Shown: positions 29,547 to 38,880, counted from the first letter of the stretch. The stretch is 48,666 bases of DNA from Alphaproteobacteria bacterium (GCA_011087645.1 JAALLF010000021.1:1-48666); one strand, 5' to 3'. Notes: generated by a model not told the origin, from the letters alone. A program made the numbers and translations.

Positions 29547-31865
29547 ATGGCCCAAGTTGAAATGATCGAAACTGTGAAAGACCCGGTCTGCGGTATGGAT
29601 GTGGATCGAAATGCGACGCCGCACCATCACGACCATGGTGGCGACACTTATCATTTTTGCGGCCAAAATTGCCTGACGAAATTTTCCGGTGACCCGGATC
29701 ACTATCTATCCGGCGCCCACCGGGAGGCTTCGGTGAACGCGCCGGCCGACGCGGAATATACCTGCCCGATGCACCCCGAAATCGTCCAGGTCGGGCCGGG
29801 CAGTTGTCCGATCTGCGGCATGGCGCTGGAACCTATGATGGTCAGCGCCGAGGCCGCGCCCAACCACGAGCTGATCGATTTTACCCGCCGGTTCTGGGTC
29901 GGCGTGGTGTTCGCGCTGCCGCTGCTGATCATGGCGATGGGCGGGATGCTACCAGGTGTTTCCTTTCATGGCGTGCTGCCGGGTGCGTCGTTCGGCTGGA
30001 CCCAGCTTGTCTTGGCGGCGCCGGTGGTGCTGTGGTGCGGCTGGCCGTTCTCTCAGCGCGGCTGGGCGTCGATCGTCACCGTGAACCCCAATATGTTCAC
30101 GCTGATCGCCGTCGGCACCGGGGCGGCCTTTCTCTACAGCGCGGTCGCGGTGATCGCGCCCGAGCTGTTTCCCGACCGTTTCCGCGACGCCGCCGGGCGG
30201 GTGGAAATTTATTTCGAGGCTGCCGGGGTGATCATCGTTCTGGTGTTGCTTGGCCAGGTGCTCGAGCTGCGAGCGCGCGAACGCACCGGCGGCGCCTTGC
30301 GGGCGTTGCTCGATCTGGCGCCGAAAACCGCCCATCGCTTGCGTAAGGACGGCGGCGATGAAGAGGTTACTCTCGACCAGATTGTCGCCGGTGACCGGCT
30401 GCGGGTGCGCCCCGGCGATGCGGTGCCCGTCGATGGCGAGGTTCTGGAGGGTCATAGCGTCGTCGACGAATCCATGGTGACCGGCGAATCGATCCCGGTC
30501 GAAAAAACTACCGGCGATCCTGTCATCGGCGGTACGCTGAACGGCACCGGCGGATTTATCATGCGCGCCGAGCGCGTCGGCGCTGAGACCATGCTGTCGC
30601 AGATTGTCCAGCTAGTGGCCCAGGCGCAACGCAGCCGCGCGCCGATCCAGCGGCTGGCCGATCTGGTGGCGGCCTATTTCGTCCCCGCCGTGGTCGCCGT
30701 GGCGGTCGTGGCCTTTGCCGTCTGGGCGATTTGGGGACCGCCGCCGTCGATGGCGTTCGCCATTGTCGCCGCCGTATCGGTGCTGATTATCGCCTGCCCC
30801 TGCGCGCTTGGCCTAGCGACGCCGATCTCGATCATGGTGGCCACCGGGCGCGGCGCCCAGGCTGGCGTTCTGGTGCGCGACGCCGAAGCCTTGGAGACCT
30901 TAGCCAAGGTCGACCTGCTGATCGTCGATAAGACCGGCACCCTGACCGAGGGCCGGCCCAAGCTCACTTCGGTGATGCCGAGCGACGGAGTTTCTGAAGT
31001 AGTGTTGCTTGGTCTCGTGGCGGGTCTTGAACAGGGTAGCGAACACCCTCTGGCCGCCGCCATTGTGGCCGGCGCGCAAGATCGTGGTGTTCGCCTGTCA
31101 GAGGTCGCTGATTTTCAATCGATCACCGGCAAGGGCGTTACCGGCGAAGCCGATGGCGGGCGCATCGCTCTGGGTAACGCAGCACTGCTCGACGCGCTGG
31201 GGATTGCCGCCGGCGATTGGACCGAACGCGCCGACGCGCGCCGCGGTGACGGCGAGACCGTCATGTTCGTGGTCCGTGGCGACGCCGTCGCCGGTCTCAT
31301 TGGCGTTGCCGACCCGGTCAAGGAAACCACCCCGGCGGCGCTCGCCGCACTCCAGGGCGAAGGCATCGAGATCGTCATGGTGACCGGCGACAACCGTACC
31401 ACCGCCCAAGCGGTGGCCCGCCGGCTGGGCCTCGATTCCGTCGAAGCCGATGTGCTGCCCGAGGACAAGAACGCCATCGTCGCCCGCTACCGCGATGCCG
31501 GCCGCACGGTGGCGATGGCCGGCGACGGGGTCAACGATACGCCGGCCCTGGCGGCTGCCGATGTGGGCGTCGCCATGGGCACCGGCACCGATGTGGCGAT
31601 GGAAAGCGCTGGCATCACCCTGATCAAAGGTGATCTGATGGGGCTCGTGCGCGCCCGCCACCTTAGCACCGCGACCCTGCGCAATATCCGCCAGAACCTG
31701 TTCTTTGCCTTCGCCTACAACGCGCTGGGCGTGCCGCTCGCCGCTGGGGTGTTATTCCCGGTATTTGGATTATTGCTCAACCCGATGATCGCCGCCGCCG
31801 CCATGAGCCTCAGCTCGGTCTCAGTGGTCACCAATGCGCTGCGCCTGCGCAAAGTGCGGTTGTAG
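29547..31865 (+). CDS. copA: Copper-exporting P1B-type ATPase
   Basis: A 772-residue inner-membrane pump exporting Cu(I) from the cytosol. The N-terminus is unusual: a YHS domain (about 11-55, 'DPVCGMDVD', 'YHFCGQNC'), a His-rich HHHDH, then a heavy-metal-binding domain (about 70-100, 'YTCPMHPEIV', 'CPICGM'), with no CxxC HMA domain. Core motifs are CPC (417-419), phosphorylated Asp461 in 'DKTGTLT', His500-Pro501, and 'GDGVND' (659-664). Its operon with cueR makes copper the expected substrate. Confidence 0.94.
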   Translation: MAQVEMIETVKDPVCGMDVDRNATPHHHDHGGDTYHFCGQNCLTKFSGDPDHYLSGAHREASVNAPADAEYTCPMHPEIVQVGPGSCPICGMALEPMMVSAEAAPNHELIDFTRRFWVGVVFALPLLIMAMGGMLPGVSFHGVLPGASFGWTQLVLAAPVVLWCGWPFSQRGWASIVTVNPNMFTLIAVGTGAAFLYSAVAVIAPELFPDRFRDAAGRVEIYFEAAGVIIVLVLLGQVLELRARERTGGALRALLDLAPKTAHRLRKDGGDEEVTLDQIVAGDRLRVRPGDAVPVDGEVLEGHSVVDESMVTGESIPVEKTTGDPVIGGTLNGTGGFIMRAERVGAETMLSQIVQLVAQAQRSRAPIQRLADLVAAYFVPAVVAVAVVAFAVWAIWGPPPSMAFAIVAAVSVLIIACPCALGLATPISIMVATGRGAQAGVLVRDAEALETLAKVDLLIVDKTGTLTEGRPKLTSVMPSDGVSEVVLLGLVAGLEQGSEHPLAAAIVAGAQDRGVRLSEVADFQSITGKGVTGEADGGRIALGNAALLDALGIAAGDWTERADARRGDGETVMFVVRGDAVAGLIGVADPVKETTPAALAALQGEGIEIVMVTGDNRTTAQAVARRLGLDSVEADVLPEDKNAIVARYRDAGRTVAMAGDGVNDTPALAAADVGVAMGTGTDVAMESAGITLIKGDLMGLVRARHLSTATLRNIRQNLFFAFAYNALGVPLAAGVLFPVFGLLLNPMIAAAAMSLSSVSVVTNALRLRKVRL

Positions 31866-31872
31866 GGCGAGC

Positions 31873-33072
31873 TCAATCCATCGCGTTGGCGGTGCGCAGG
31901 CCGGCGAGCATTGATGAGTTCATTAAAAACGTGTGGTGCTTTTGCGGATTGTCGGCCACCGCGCGCATGGCGTCGAGGCTCTCGCGGCGCGCGGCGGGAT
32001 CTTTTTCATTTAAGAACTTGGTGTTGCGGATGGTCTGCTGGCGAACATCTTCTTGCGCGACATAGCGCCGCTGGCGGGTATAGCGGTCGAGCACGCTGTG
32101 GTCTGCCTCGCTGCGCCAAATTTGACCCAGCTTATCGGCCAGGTTCATGGCGTCGTGGACCCCGGAATTCATGCCCATGCCGCCCATCGGGCTGTTGATA
32201 TGGGCAGCGTCGCCGACCAAGACGATCCGGCCTTTGCGGAAATCGTCGGCGACCCGTTGATGGATGCGCCAGATCGAACGCTGCAAGGCGACGGTGGCGC
32301 CGCTTTGGCCAAGAAATGCCGCCATGCGGGCTTCGGCGATATCGTCGCGCAGCGCCGTTTCGTCGTCCTCGCCGTCGCGCGAGGAAAACGAAATGCGCCA
32401 ATACTCGGGCAGATGGAGTAACACGCACCACTCGTCCGGGTCGGAGATATAGGCCACCCCGGAGACGTCGGGCAGCGCCGCGCCGATATCGAAATGGGTG
32501 CCGTACTGGACGATTTTTTCCTCGTAGGTGAAGCCTTCGAAACCGATACCCAGCGATCGGCGGACATTCGACCGAGAGCCGTCGGCGCCGACCACGAACA
32601 GGCCGTGTAAGGTTTGTTCGCCGTCCGAGATTTTTACCTGCACCGAAGCGCCGTCGGCATCTTGGTTGGCGCTGAGGACTTCGTGACCAAAGCGGACGTC
32701 CACATGGGTGTAATTTTCCAGCATGCGATAGAGAACCTTGTTCAGGTTCATCTGCTCGTACTGCACCCGGAAGGGGTAGTCGGTCTGGTCTTTGATCGCG
32801 GCGAGGTCGAATTCGGCAACCAAGCCTTCCTGGCGGTCGCGGAACTGCCAGATCGGTGTGATGCGGCCATTCTCGATCACGCTGTCGACCGCGCCGAGCT
32901 GGCGCAGATATTCCAGGGTCGGCGGGTGAAACGTCGTTGCTCGGCGGTGATCGACCGGCTGGGGCTGGACCTCCAGCATCAAGACCGGGATATCTTGCTG
33001 GGCGAGCGCCAGGGTGGCGATCAGCCCGGCCGGGCCGCCGCCGGCAACAATGACGCGATTGTTTTCGTGCAC
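31873..33072 (-). CDS. FAD-dependent aromatic monooxygenase (PHBH-like)
   Basis: A 399-residue class A flavoprotein hydroxylase. FAD-binding 'VIVAGGGPAGL' at the N-terminus, the 'GADGSRSNVRRSLG' DG motif at about 160, and 'VLVGDAAHINSPMGGMGMN' at about 290 are diagnostic. Such enzymes use NAD(P)H and O2 to hydroxylate phenolic rings ortho or para to a hydroxyl. It starts with GTG at 33072, 10 nt after the CoA-binding gene, and closes the aromatic operon. It converges on copA with 7 nt between. Substrate not determinable. Confidence 0.9.
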   Translation of the reverse strand: MHENNRVIVAGGGPAGLIATLALAQQDIPVLMLEVQPQPVDHRRATTFHPPTLEYLRQLGAVDSVIENGRITPIWQFRDRQEGLVAEFDLAAIKDQTDYPFRVQYEQMNLNKVLYRMLENYTHVDVRFGHEVLSANQDADGASVQVKISDGEQTLHGLFVVGADGSRSNVRRSLGIGFEGFTYEEKIVQYGTHFDIGAALPDVSGVAYISDPDEWCVLLHLPEYWRISFSSRDGEDDETALRDDIAEARMAAFLGQSGATVALQRSIWRIHQRVADDFRKGRIVLVGDAAHINSPMGGMGMNSGVHDAMNLADKLGQIWRSEADHSVLDRYTRQRRYVAQEDVRQQTIRNTKFLNEKDPAARRESLDAMRAVADNPQKHHTFLMNSSMLAGLRTANAMD

Positions 33073-33082
33073 GGCCCGAAAC

Positions 33083-34480
33083 CTATGCGCTGACTGCCGC
33101 TTTCAACGGCGGATATTGGGCAAGAATGCTGGCGGTTTCGGCCATCTCTTCGGCGTCGTTGAACATTGCCACGCCGGCCGCTTCCATGGTCGCGAACCAA
33201 TCTTGCTTGTGCACCAACGTCCCCATCATGGAGTGGAACAAGGGCAGCGGCGCGTCTTTGGCGAGGCGGGCCAGCTCGTCGATGATAGGGCCGGCATCGA
33301 CCATGAACGGCACCACATGGATCATCAGAATGGTGTCGAACTGCCCGGCGCCGTGGCGCAGCGCGGACGCGAACGCTGGCCCGAAACGGTCCTCGCGGGC
33401 GTCGGCTAGCATGTCGATCGGGTTGGCGATGGCGGCCTCGGGCGGCATCAGCGCTTCCAGGTCGGCGGCGTAGGCATTGGGCAGCGGCGGCATCTCCATG
33501 CCCTTGTCGATTAATCGGTCGGTGGTGATAACCCCGGGCCCTCCGGAATTGGAAAACAGCAGAACCCGCCTGCCGATGCCGCTGGGGTGGAACCCGAATC
33601 CTTTTGCTGCCAGCAACATCTGGCGCAGGCTTTTGACCCGGATGACGCCGCAGGATTTCAGGAACGCCGCCGCGTCGGCGTCGGGCATGGCGGTGCCGCC
33701 GGTATGGTTGCGTACCGCCTGGCCGCCGGTTGCGGTACGCCCGCCGACCATGGCGACCACCGGCTTCTTGGCGACGACCGAGCGCGCGACCTTGGCGAAC
33801 CGATCCGCATCGGCGATCGATTCGATGTAGAGCAGGACGCAAGTGCAGTCGTCCTGTGCACCGAGATAGGCCAGATAGTCGGTCACCTCGAGATGAGCGG
33901 CGTTACCGACCGAGACGATGGTGCTGATTGGCAGGCCGCGCGCATTGCCCGCCGCGATGACCTCTTCTGTAATGGCGCCGGATTGCGAGATCACGGCGAT
34001 GCCGCCGCCCAGCGGTAAATCGCGCAGAAACGTCGCCGCGAAGGGCGCGCTTTCGGTCAAGTGGATGCAGCCGGCGCTGTTGGGGCCGAACACGGTGATG
34101 CCGGCGGCCTCGGTCTTGCGCAGCAACTCGCGTTCGCGCACTTCGCCCTCGGGCCCGGCCTCGCGAAAGCCGCCGGGCAGGATCATCAGGTTCTTATGTC
34201 CGCTCGCCGCCGCCTCGTCGACCACGTCGAGGATCAAATCGGGGCGCACGACGATGACGGCAAGATCGGCTGGCTCTGGAAATTCACTGAGCGAGGTTGC
34301 CGCTGGCAGGCCCAGCACATCGCCGCCGCGCGGGTTCACCGGGGTGATTTGGCCAGGGAATTTAGACGCGATCAGATTGCGCAGCACCGCGCCGCCGGAA
34401 CTGGTCTCGCGCTCGCTGGCGCCGACAACGGCGACGCTGGTCGGCTGCAAAAAGGGGCGGCAATCGCGCGGTTGGCTCAT
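33083..34480 (-). CDS. CoA-binding, acyl-CoA synthetase (NDP-forming) alpha-like protein
   Basis: A 465-residue protein equal to the alpha part of NDP-forming acyl-CoA synthetases. The CoA-binding Rossmann domain (about 8-130) begins 'FLQPTSVAVVGASERETSSG'; a succinyl-CoA-ligase-like domain with 'ISQSGAITEEV' and 'RNHTGGTAMPDADAAAF' follows. The last contains the loop normally bearing the phosphorylated His ('NHTGG'). The C-terminal ATP-grasp beta part is absent, so it needs a partner subunit elsewhere or has another role. It lies between the gentisate-type genes and the monooxygenase, suggesting activation of an aromatic acid. Confidence 0.82.
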   Translation of the reverse strand: MSQPRDCRPFLQPTSVAVVGASERETSSGGAVLRNLIASKFPGQITPVNPRGGDVLGLPAATSLSEFPEPADLAVIVVRPDLILDVVDEAAASGHKNLMILPGGFREAGPEGEVRERELLRKTEAAGITVFGPNSAGCIHLTESAPFAATFLRDLPLGGGIAVISQSGAITEEVIAAGNARGLPISTIVSVGNAAHLEVTDYLAYLGAQDDCTCVLLYIESIADADRFAKVARSVVAKKPVVAMVGGRTATGGQAVRNHTGGTAMPDADAAAFLKSCGVIRVKSLRQMLLAAKGFGFHPSGIGRRVLLFSNSGGPGVITTDRLIDKGMEMPPLPNAYAADLEALMPPEAAIANPIDMLADAREDRFGPAFASALRHGAGQFDTILMIHVVPFMVDAGPIIDELARLAKDAPLPLFHSMMGTLVHKQDWFATMEAAGVAMFNDAEEMAETASILAQYPPLKAAVSA

Positions 34481-34504
34481 AATCGGCGCTCGTCGATAGA
34501 CAGG

Positions 34505-35041
34505 TTAGAAAACATAGAACACCGTACCGCGTACGCATAATGGCCAGTGGCCCGCTTCGAACAGGCGATACTTGGCGATGAAGGGATTATCGTTGGCCGG
34601 ATCGGCTGCGACTTCCACGGCGGCCTGGTAGCACGCCATGGTCGCGGCGCCCGCCGCGGCGCGGATCAGGCCCGCATCGGCGACGCCATCGCGGGCTGCG
34701 GCGACCGCGGCGGCCCCATGCACCACGTCGGAGACCTGTTCGCTAATGCCCGTGAGGGCTTCCAACGCGGCGGCTTTGCCGAGCTGCTGTTCGGCGCGTT
34801 CGAGCAGATCGAGGCGCAGCCGGTCTTCGGCGTCCCACCAATCGCTGTTCCAGTCGGTCGCCTTGATGCAGGCTTCGGCGTCGCCCCAACTGGCGACCTC
34901 TTGGGTCGCCGCGTCGGCCATGCCCAATCCCGACACATAGCTCGCAGCGTCGCTTTGCTCAGCCGCCGTCAGCGCTTCGCCAATCATTGAAAACCACGAG
35001 GCCGTGTGAAGCCGGTCGGCGAACAGGGTCAGCGCCGACAC
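34505..35041 (-). CDS. Uncharacterised 178-residue protein in the aromatic operon
   Basis: Not recognised. The GTG start at 35041 lies 4 nt past the dioxygenase stop, and the frame upstream of it is only an antisense-like extension. The protein is Ala-rich and mainly helical, with 'TLFADRLHTASWFSMIGEAL', a Trp-rich acidic patch 'TDWNSDWWDAEDRLRLDLLE', and a C-terminus 'FEAGHWPLCVRGTVFYVF' that looks like a conserved functional end. It has no signal peptide or membrane helix. Its fixed place between a ring-cleaving dioxygenase and a CoA-ligase-like gene implies a role in the same pathway. Confidence 0.7.
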   Translation of the reverse strand: MSALTLFADRLHTASWFSMIGEALTAAEQSDAASYVSGLGMADAATQEVASWGDAEACIKATDWNSDWWDAEDRLRLDLLERAEQQLGKAAALEALTGISEQVSDVVHGAAAVAAARDGVADAGLIRAAAGAATMACYQAAVEVAADPANDNPFIAKYRLFEAGHWPLCVRGTVFYVF

Positions 35042-35045
35042 TGCT

Positions 35046-36089
35046 CTAGGCGTTTCCGCGATCCTCGCGCCACAAGCCGACCATGCGCTGGACCGGGCGG
35101 TCGGAGAAGCTGAACAGCACGGCGTCTTCGGCGGCCGAATGTTTGACCGGAACCCAGCTCGGCACCACAAACGTGTCGCGCTTCGACCAGGTGAAGGTCT
35201 CATCGCCGACTTGGCTCGTGCCGGTGCCTTCGACGACGCTGAAGATGGTGGCGTCGGAAGATCGGTAGGACGAAGTCTCGAAGCCTTTGGGCAGAAGCTG
35301 CATGTTGGTGCCGATGGTCGGCATCGCCGATTCACCCGATTCCGGATTGACGTAGCGCAGTTTCAAGCCATGGCAGGGATCCCATTCCTCGGCCTTGCGC
35401 ATTTGCTCCAGCGCCTCGCGGGTGCGGGTATAAGGATAGTTGAAGACCTTGGAAACCGTGCCCTTTTCGTAATAGTCGACAGGCAGCATGCCCGAGCCGT
35501 AACGATGCAGAGAATCGCCCGAGGGTCGGCCAGGAGGTTGCGATTTTTCAGGAAACTTCTCAGCGAAGGTGGCGTCGAGGGTCTCAACGATGGGAATGTC
35601 GAGACCATCCATCCACACCATCGGTTGGTCGCTCTCATTGCCATGATCGTGCCAGGTCCAGGACGGCGTGATGACGAAATCGCCCTCTTCCATATAAGTG
35701 CGCTCGCCATCGACGGCGGTGTAGGCGCCGCCGCCTTCGACGATGAAACGCAGGGCGGCCTGGGTATGGCGATGGGCCGGCGCGACTTCGCCGGGCATGA
35801 TCAGCTGCAGGCCGGCGAACAAGGCGGTGGTGACGCGAAAGCGGCCGCGCATGCCGGGGTTTTCCAGGATGAGCACCCGGCGTTCGGCCTCTTCGGCGGT
35901 GATCAGGTCGGCCGACTTCATCAGGGTGTCGCGCACATCGGCATAGTGCCATATATAGGGCTCACAGGCGCTTTTCGGCAGATGCTTGGCGATGCCGGGT
36001 AGTACCTCCCACAGCGGCGCCAGGTTCTTGGGGTCGAGCTCGTCCTTGTAATACGGCGCCAGATCGGGCCGGATGTCTGCGGTGATCAT
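35046..36089 (-). CDS. Gentisate 1,2-dioxygenase-like bicupin
   Basis: A 347-residue bicupin. The iron site is 'PAHRHTQAALRFIVEG' (His106, His108) with 'TPSWTWHDHGNES' (His147, His149), the exact signature of gentisate and 1-hydroxy-2-naphthoate dioxygenases, which open a ring between carboxyl-bearing and hydroxyl-bearing carbons. The second cupin (about 245-340) keeps the fold. Related enzymes act on salicylate, 5-substituted or amino analogues, so gentisate is likely but not proved. It lies 37 nt downstream of the PaaA-like gene. Confidence 0.9.
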   Translation of the reverse strand: MITADIRPDLAPYYKDELDPKNLAPLWEVLPGIAKHLPKSACEPYIWHYADVRDTLMKSADLITAEEAERRVLILENPGMRGRFRVTTALFAGLQLIMPGEVAPAHRHTQAALRFIVEGGGAYTAVDGERTYMEEGDFVITPSWTWHDHGNESDQPMVWMDGLDIPIVETLDATFAEKFPEKSQPPGRPSGDSLHRYGSGMLPVDYYEKGTVSKVFNYPYTRTREALEQMRKAEEWDPCHGLKLRYVNPESGESAMPTIGTNMQLLPKGFETSSYRSSDATIFSVVEGTGTSQVGDETFTWSKRDTFVVPSWVPVKHSAAEDAVLFSFSDRPVQRMVGLWREDRGNA

Positions 36090-36126
36090 GTGGTCGTTCT
36101 CCCTCGAACCGTATAGCGGCGGCGGA

Positions 36127-36843
36127 TTAGGCCGCCGATTCGCCGATATTGGGCAGGGTCAGGCCCAGTTCCGCCACGATATCTTCAGCACGTTTCACGT
36201 AGTCGGCGAGCATATCTTCATTGGTACGCTGCTTGATAGCCCATTTCCGGTAGATTTCGTTGTTCTTCGATTTAGCCCGGCCGAAAAATTTCGGCAGGAT
36301 CGGGTAGTAGCGGTTTATCGCGTCCTGCACCGCTGTGCGGCCTTCTTCGGTCTGGCACAGCTCGGTACAGAAATCCTTGCCGAATTGAGCGTGGAAGCGC
36401 TCTTCCGGCATGGTCATGCGCGACAGGTTGCGCAGCGGCAGGAAACTGCACTGGGCAAGATCTTCGACCTGCAGAATTTCAGCCAAATCGGCGAGCAGCT
36501 TGATGACGCAGAATTCCTCCCAGGTCTGTAAGGGGAACTCGAAAATCGACAGGGGTTTTTTATCGTCGCTGGCCTGCATGCGCTCCGGCGCGATGCCAAT
36601 TTCCTCGCCAAGCTCCTTAAAACGCACATGATGGCCATATTCCTCCATGGCGACCCGGCAGGTCAGCCATTTCGAATAGGGGGTCGGCGCGAAGGCGATA
36701 GCCGGCTCGTCGAAGACCTGGGCACCGTACAATTCGTTCACCGCGTGGCTGATCACGATCTTCTCAATGGCGGTACGATATTCCTCGGGCGCTTGTGCGA
36801 ATTCGCCGACGGTTTCGACTTGATCTCCGGGGCTGAGGGTCAT
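36127..36843 (-). CDS. PaaA/PaaC-like diiron oxygenase subunit
   Basis: A 238-residue ferritin-like diiron protein of the phenylacetate-CoA oxygenase family (PF05138 type). Two metal-binding EExxH motifs are present: 'MEEYGHH' (Glu67/68, His71) and 'PEERFHAQF' (Glu147/148, His151). In PaaA such a site epoxidises an aryl-CoA ring. Here it is a single gene rather than a paaABCDE set, so it must work as a homomer or with another subunit. The 2Fe-2S/FAD reductase two genes upstream is the likely electron donor. Confidence 0.82.
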   Translation of the reverse strand: MTLSPGDQVETVGEFAQAPEEYRTAIEKIVISHAVNELYGAQVFDEPAIAFAPTPYSKWLTCRVAMEEYGHHVRFKELGEEIGIAPERMQASDDKKPLSIFEFPLQTWEEFCVIKLLADLAEILQVEDLAQCSFLPLRNLSRMTMPEERFHAQFGKDFCTELCQTEEGRTAVQDAINRYYPILPKFFGRAKSKNNEIYRKWAIKQRTNEDMLADYVKRAEDIVAELGLTLPNIGESAA

Positions 36844-36862
36844 GGCAGGGCTCTTTTCTGGC

Positions 36863-37819
36863 TTAGACTTTGGGGTCGGTGTTGAAGACTTCCAGGTCGG
36901 TTTTAAGGTCGGTGTAGAGCGGCGTGAAATTCTCCGCCGCCGCGGCGCTCAAGGCGCCGACGTCCCAGTCCGCATCGTCGCGCACCACGGTGGCGACGGG
37001 GCGCGGTTGGGAAAACAGGAACACCTCACGCCCGCGCACGCCGAACAATTGGCCGTTGATCGTTTGACCTGCCGGCGAGCATAGCCAGGCCACGACCATG
37101 GCTACATGGTTCGGCGAGACCTTGAGCGCGCGTTCCTTATAGGTGGCTTGCTCATCGTTGGCCGGCACGATGGTGTCGGTCACCCGGGTCGCGGCGAATG
37201 GCGCCACCGCGTTACAGGTGATGCCGGCGCGCGCGAGATCCATCGCCGTGGTGCGCATCAGGCCCAGCATGCCCGACTTGGCGCTGGCGTAAGACGATTG
37301 GCCAAAATTGCCATAGAAGCCGGCGGTCGAGGTAATGTTGACCACCCGTCCCCAGTCGTACGGTTCGCCGCCGCGATCGTCCTTGGCGTTCTGGCGCATC
37401 AGCGGGGTCGCCGCGTTGGTGAGATACCAGGCGCCGGCGAGGTTGGTTTTTAACACCGCGTCGAAGTCGGTCGGGTCGCTTTTGAAGATAAAGCCGTCGC
37501 GCAGGATGGCCGCGTTGTTGACCAGAATGTCGAGACCACCAAAGGCTTCGTTGGCCAGAGCCACGGCGGCTTGCGCCGCGCCGGCATCGGCGATGGACTC
37601 GGTGAAGGCGACCGCGTTATCACCCAGTTCCGTTGCCACTGCTTGGGCAATAGCGGGATCGGTGTCTGACCCATCGATGGCGCCGCCGGCATCGGCGACC
37701 ACCACCTTGGCGCCTTGCGCCGCCAGGGTTTGCGAAATCGCCAGCCCGACACCGCGCGCGCCGCCGCTCACCAGGGCGACGCGGCCATCAAGCCGATGGG
37801 CGTCAGAAGTGTTGTTCAT
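36863..37819 (-). CDS. SDR-family dehydrogenase with C-terminal extension
   Basis: A 318-residue short-chain dehydrogenase resembling the hydroxyacyl-CoA dehydrogenase branch (HSD17B4-like). The cofactor motif is 'VSGGARGVG' with Ser in the usual Thr position; then 'NNAA', Ser in 'NITSTAGF', and Tyr-Lys in 'SSYASAKSG'. About 60 residues beyond the SDR core end in 'FTPLYTDLKTDLEVFN'. The ATG overlaps the reductase stop by 4 nt (ATGA). It may dehydrogenate a ring diol or hydroxyacyl-CoA formed by the diiron oxygenase. Confidence 0.87.
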   Translation of the reverse strand: MNNTSDAHRLDGRVALVSGGARGVGLAISQTLAAQGAKVVVADAGGAIDGSDTDPAIAQAVATELGDNAVAFTESIADAGAAQAAVALANEAFGGLDILVNNAAILRDGFIFKSDPTDFDAVLKTNLAGAWYLTNAATPLMRQNAKDDRGGEPYDWGRVVNITSTAGFYGNFGQSSYASAKSGMLGLMRTTAMDLARAGITCNAVAPFAATRVTDTIVPANDEQATYKERALKVSPNHVAMVVAWLCSPAGQTINGQLFGVRGREVFLFSQPRPVATVVRDDADWDVGALSAAAAENFTPLYTDLKTDLEVFNTDPKV

Positions 37820-38853
37820 GAGGTGGCCTCCAATTTGACTTTATCGGCTTCGGTGTAGAACGCGTCGGCGTGGCAGTCTTCGTCGCCGGTGCCGCGCTCG
37901 CGCACTCGTTCGACGCAGGTCTCGACCATGATCGGCGGTCCGGCAAGATATATCTTGGCTCCATCGAGCCCGGGCGCAGGGGCAAAATCGGCAGCTACCA
38001 CATCGGCCAGATAGCCGGTGCGGTGGGGCGTCTCGCCGCTGGGTTCCGACAAGACCGGGGTGAAGGACAGGTTGGGATGGCGCGCCACCAAATCGGCGAA
38101 GTGATCTTCCAAATAGAGGTCACGCGTGTCGCGCACGCCGAAATACATGTAGATCATCTGCCGCGCGCCCTGGGACAGCGCTTCCTCGACGATCGATTTT
38201 ATCGGCGCCAGGCCGGAGCCGCCGGCCAGCGCCACGATCGGGCCGGTATGTTTAGCGCGGTAGTAGGAAATGCCGTGGGGGCCGCCTACTTTGACGGTGT
38301 CGCCGACTTTCAGCTTTGTGTTGGCGTAGGCGCTGACCGAGCCGTCGGAAATATGACGAATGTGGAATTCGAGCAATTCGTCGCCCGGCCGGTTGGCCAT
38401 GGAATAATCACGCGGCGGTAAATCGCCGAACGAGACTTCCGCATACTGGCCGGCGGTGAAATCGAACGGCCCGCCGGCCTCAATCGACAGGCGCACGCGC
38501 ACGATGTCGTGGGTCATGCGGTCGAGTTCACGCACCGTGCAGATGAGTTGCCGTAATGGGTGGGCGACCACCTCGTCCTGTTCGAGATAGGCGACCTCGC
38601 AGTCGCTCCACGGCACCGAACGGCAGGCGAGGATCAGGCCGGAGTCCTTTTCGGCGTCGGTCAGCGCAAACTCGGAATAGGGCGACATCTCCACCTCGCC
38701 GGCATAGAGCCGTGATTTGCACGCGCCGCAGTTGCCTGATTGACAGCCATGGGGGTATTGCCGGCCGCTATTGAGCGCGGTCTGCAGGATGGTATCACCC
38801 ATCTCCACATCAAGCGGCGCGTCGAATTGCCGAACGGTGACGGCAAAGCCCAT
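37816..38853 (-). CDS. 2Fe-2S/FAD oxygenase reductase
   Basis: A 345-residue electron-transfer subunit. An N-terminal plant-type 2Fe-2S ferredoxin (1-95) has 'CQSGNCGACKSRLYAG' and a fourth Cys in 'LACRSVPW'. The FAD domain has 'RDYSMAN', and the NAD(P) domain has 'ALAGGSGLAPIKSI' and 'AGPPIMVETC'. This ferredoxin-first order is that of BenC/MmoC reductases, not PaaE. GAGGA lies 5 nt before the ATG, behind the strong promoter at 38881-38910. It most likely feeds the PaaA-like oxygenase. Confidence 0.93.
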   Translation of the reverse strand: MGFAVTVRQFDAPLDVEMGDTILQTALNSGRQYPHGCQSGNCGACKSRLYAGEVEMSPYSEFALTDAEKDSGLILACRSVPWSDCEVAYLEQDEVVAHPLRQLICTVRELDRMTHDIVRVRLSIEAGGPFDFTAGQYAEVSFGDLPPRDYSMANRPGDELLEFHIRHISDGSVSAYANTKLKVGDTVKVGGPHGISYYRAKHTGPIVALAGGSGLAPIKSIVEEALSQGARQMIYMYFGVRDTRDLYLEDHFADLVARHPNLSFTPVLSEPSGETPHRTGYLADVVAADFAPAPGLDGAKIYLAGPPIMVETCVERVRERGTGDEDCHADAFYTEADKVKLEATS

Positions 38854-38880
38854 TTAATCCTCACTCCCCATGAGAGGGCA

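Noticed and set aside
35042..35335. N-terminal extension of the unknown protein at 34505
   Set aside because: It overlaps the well-supported gentisate-type dioxygenase in another frame and has antisense-like composition.
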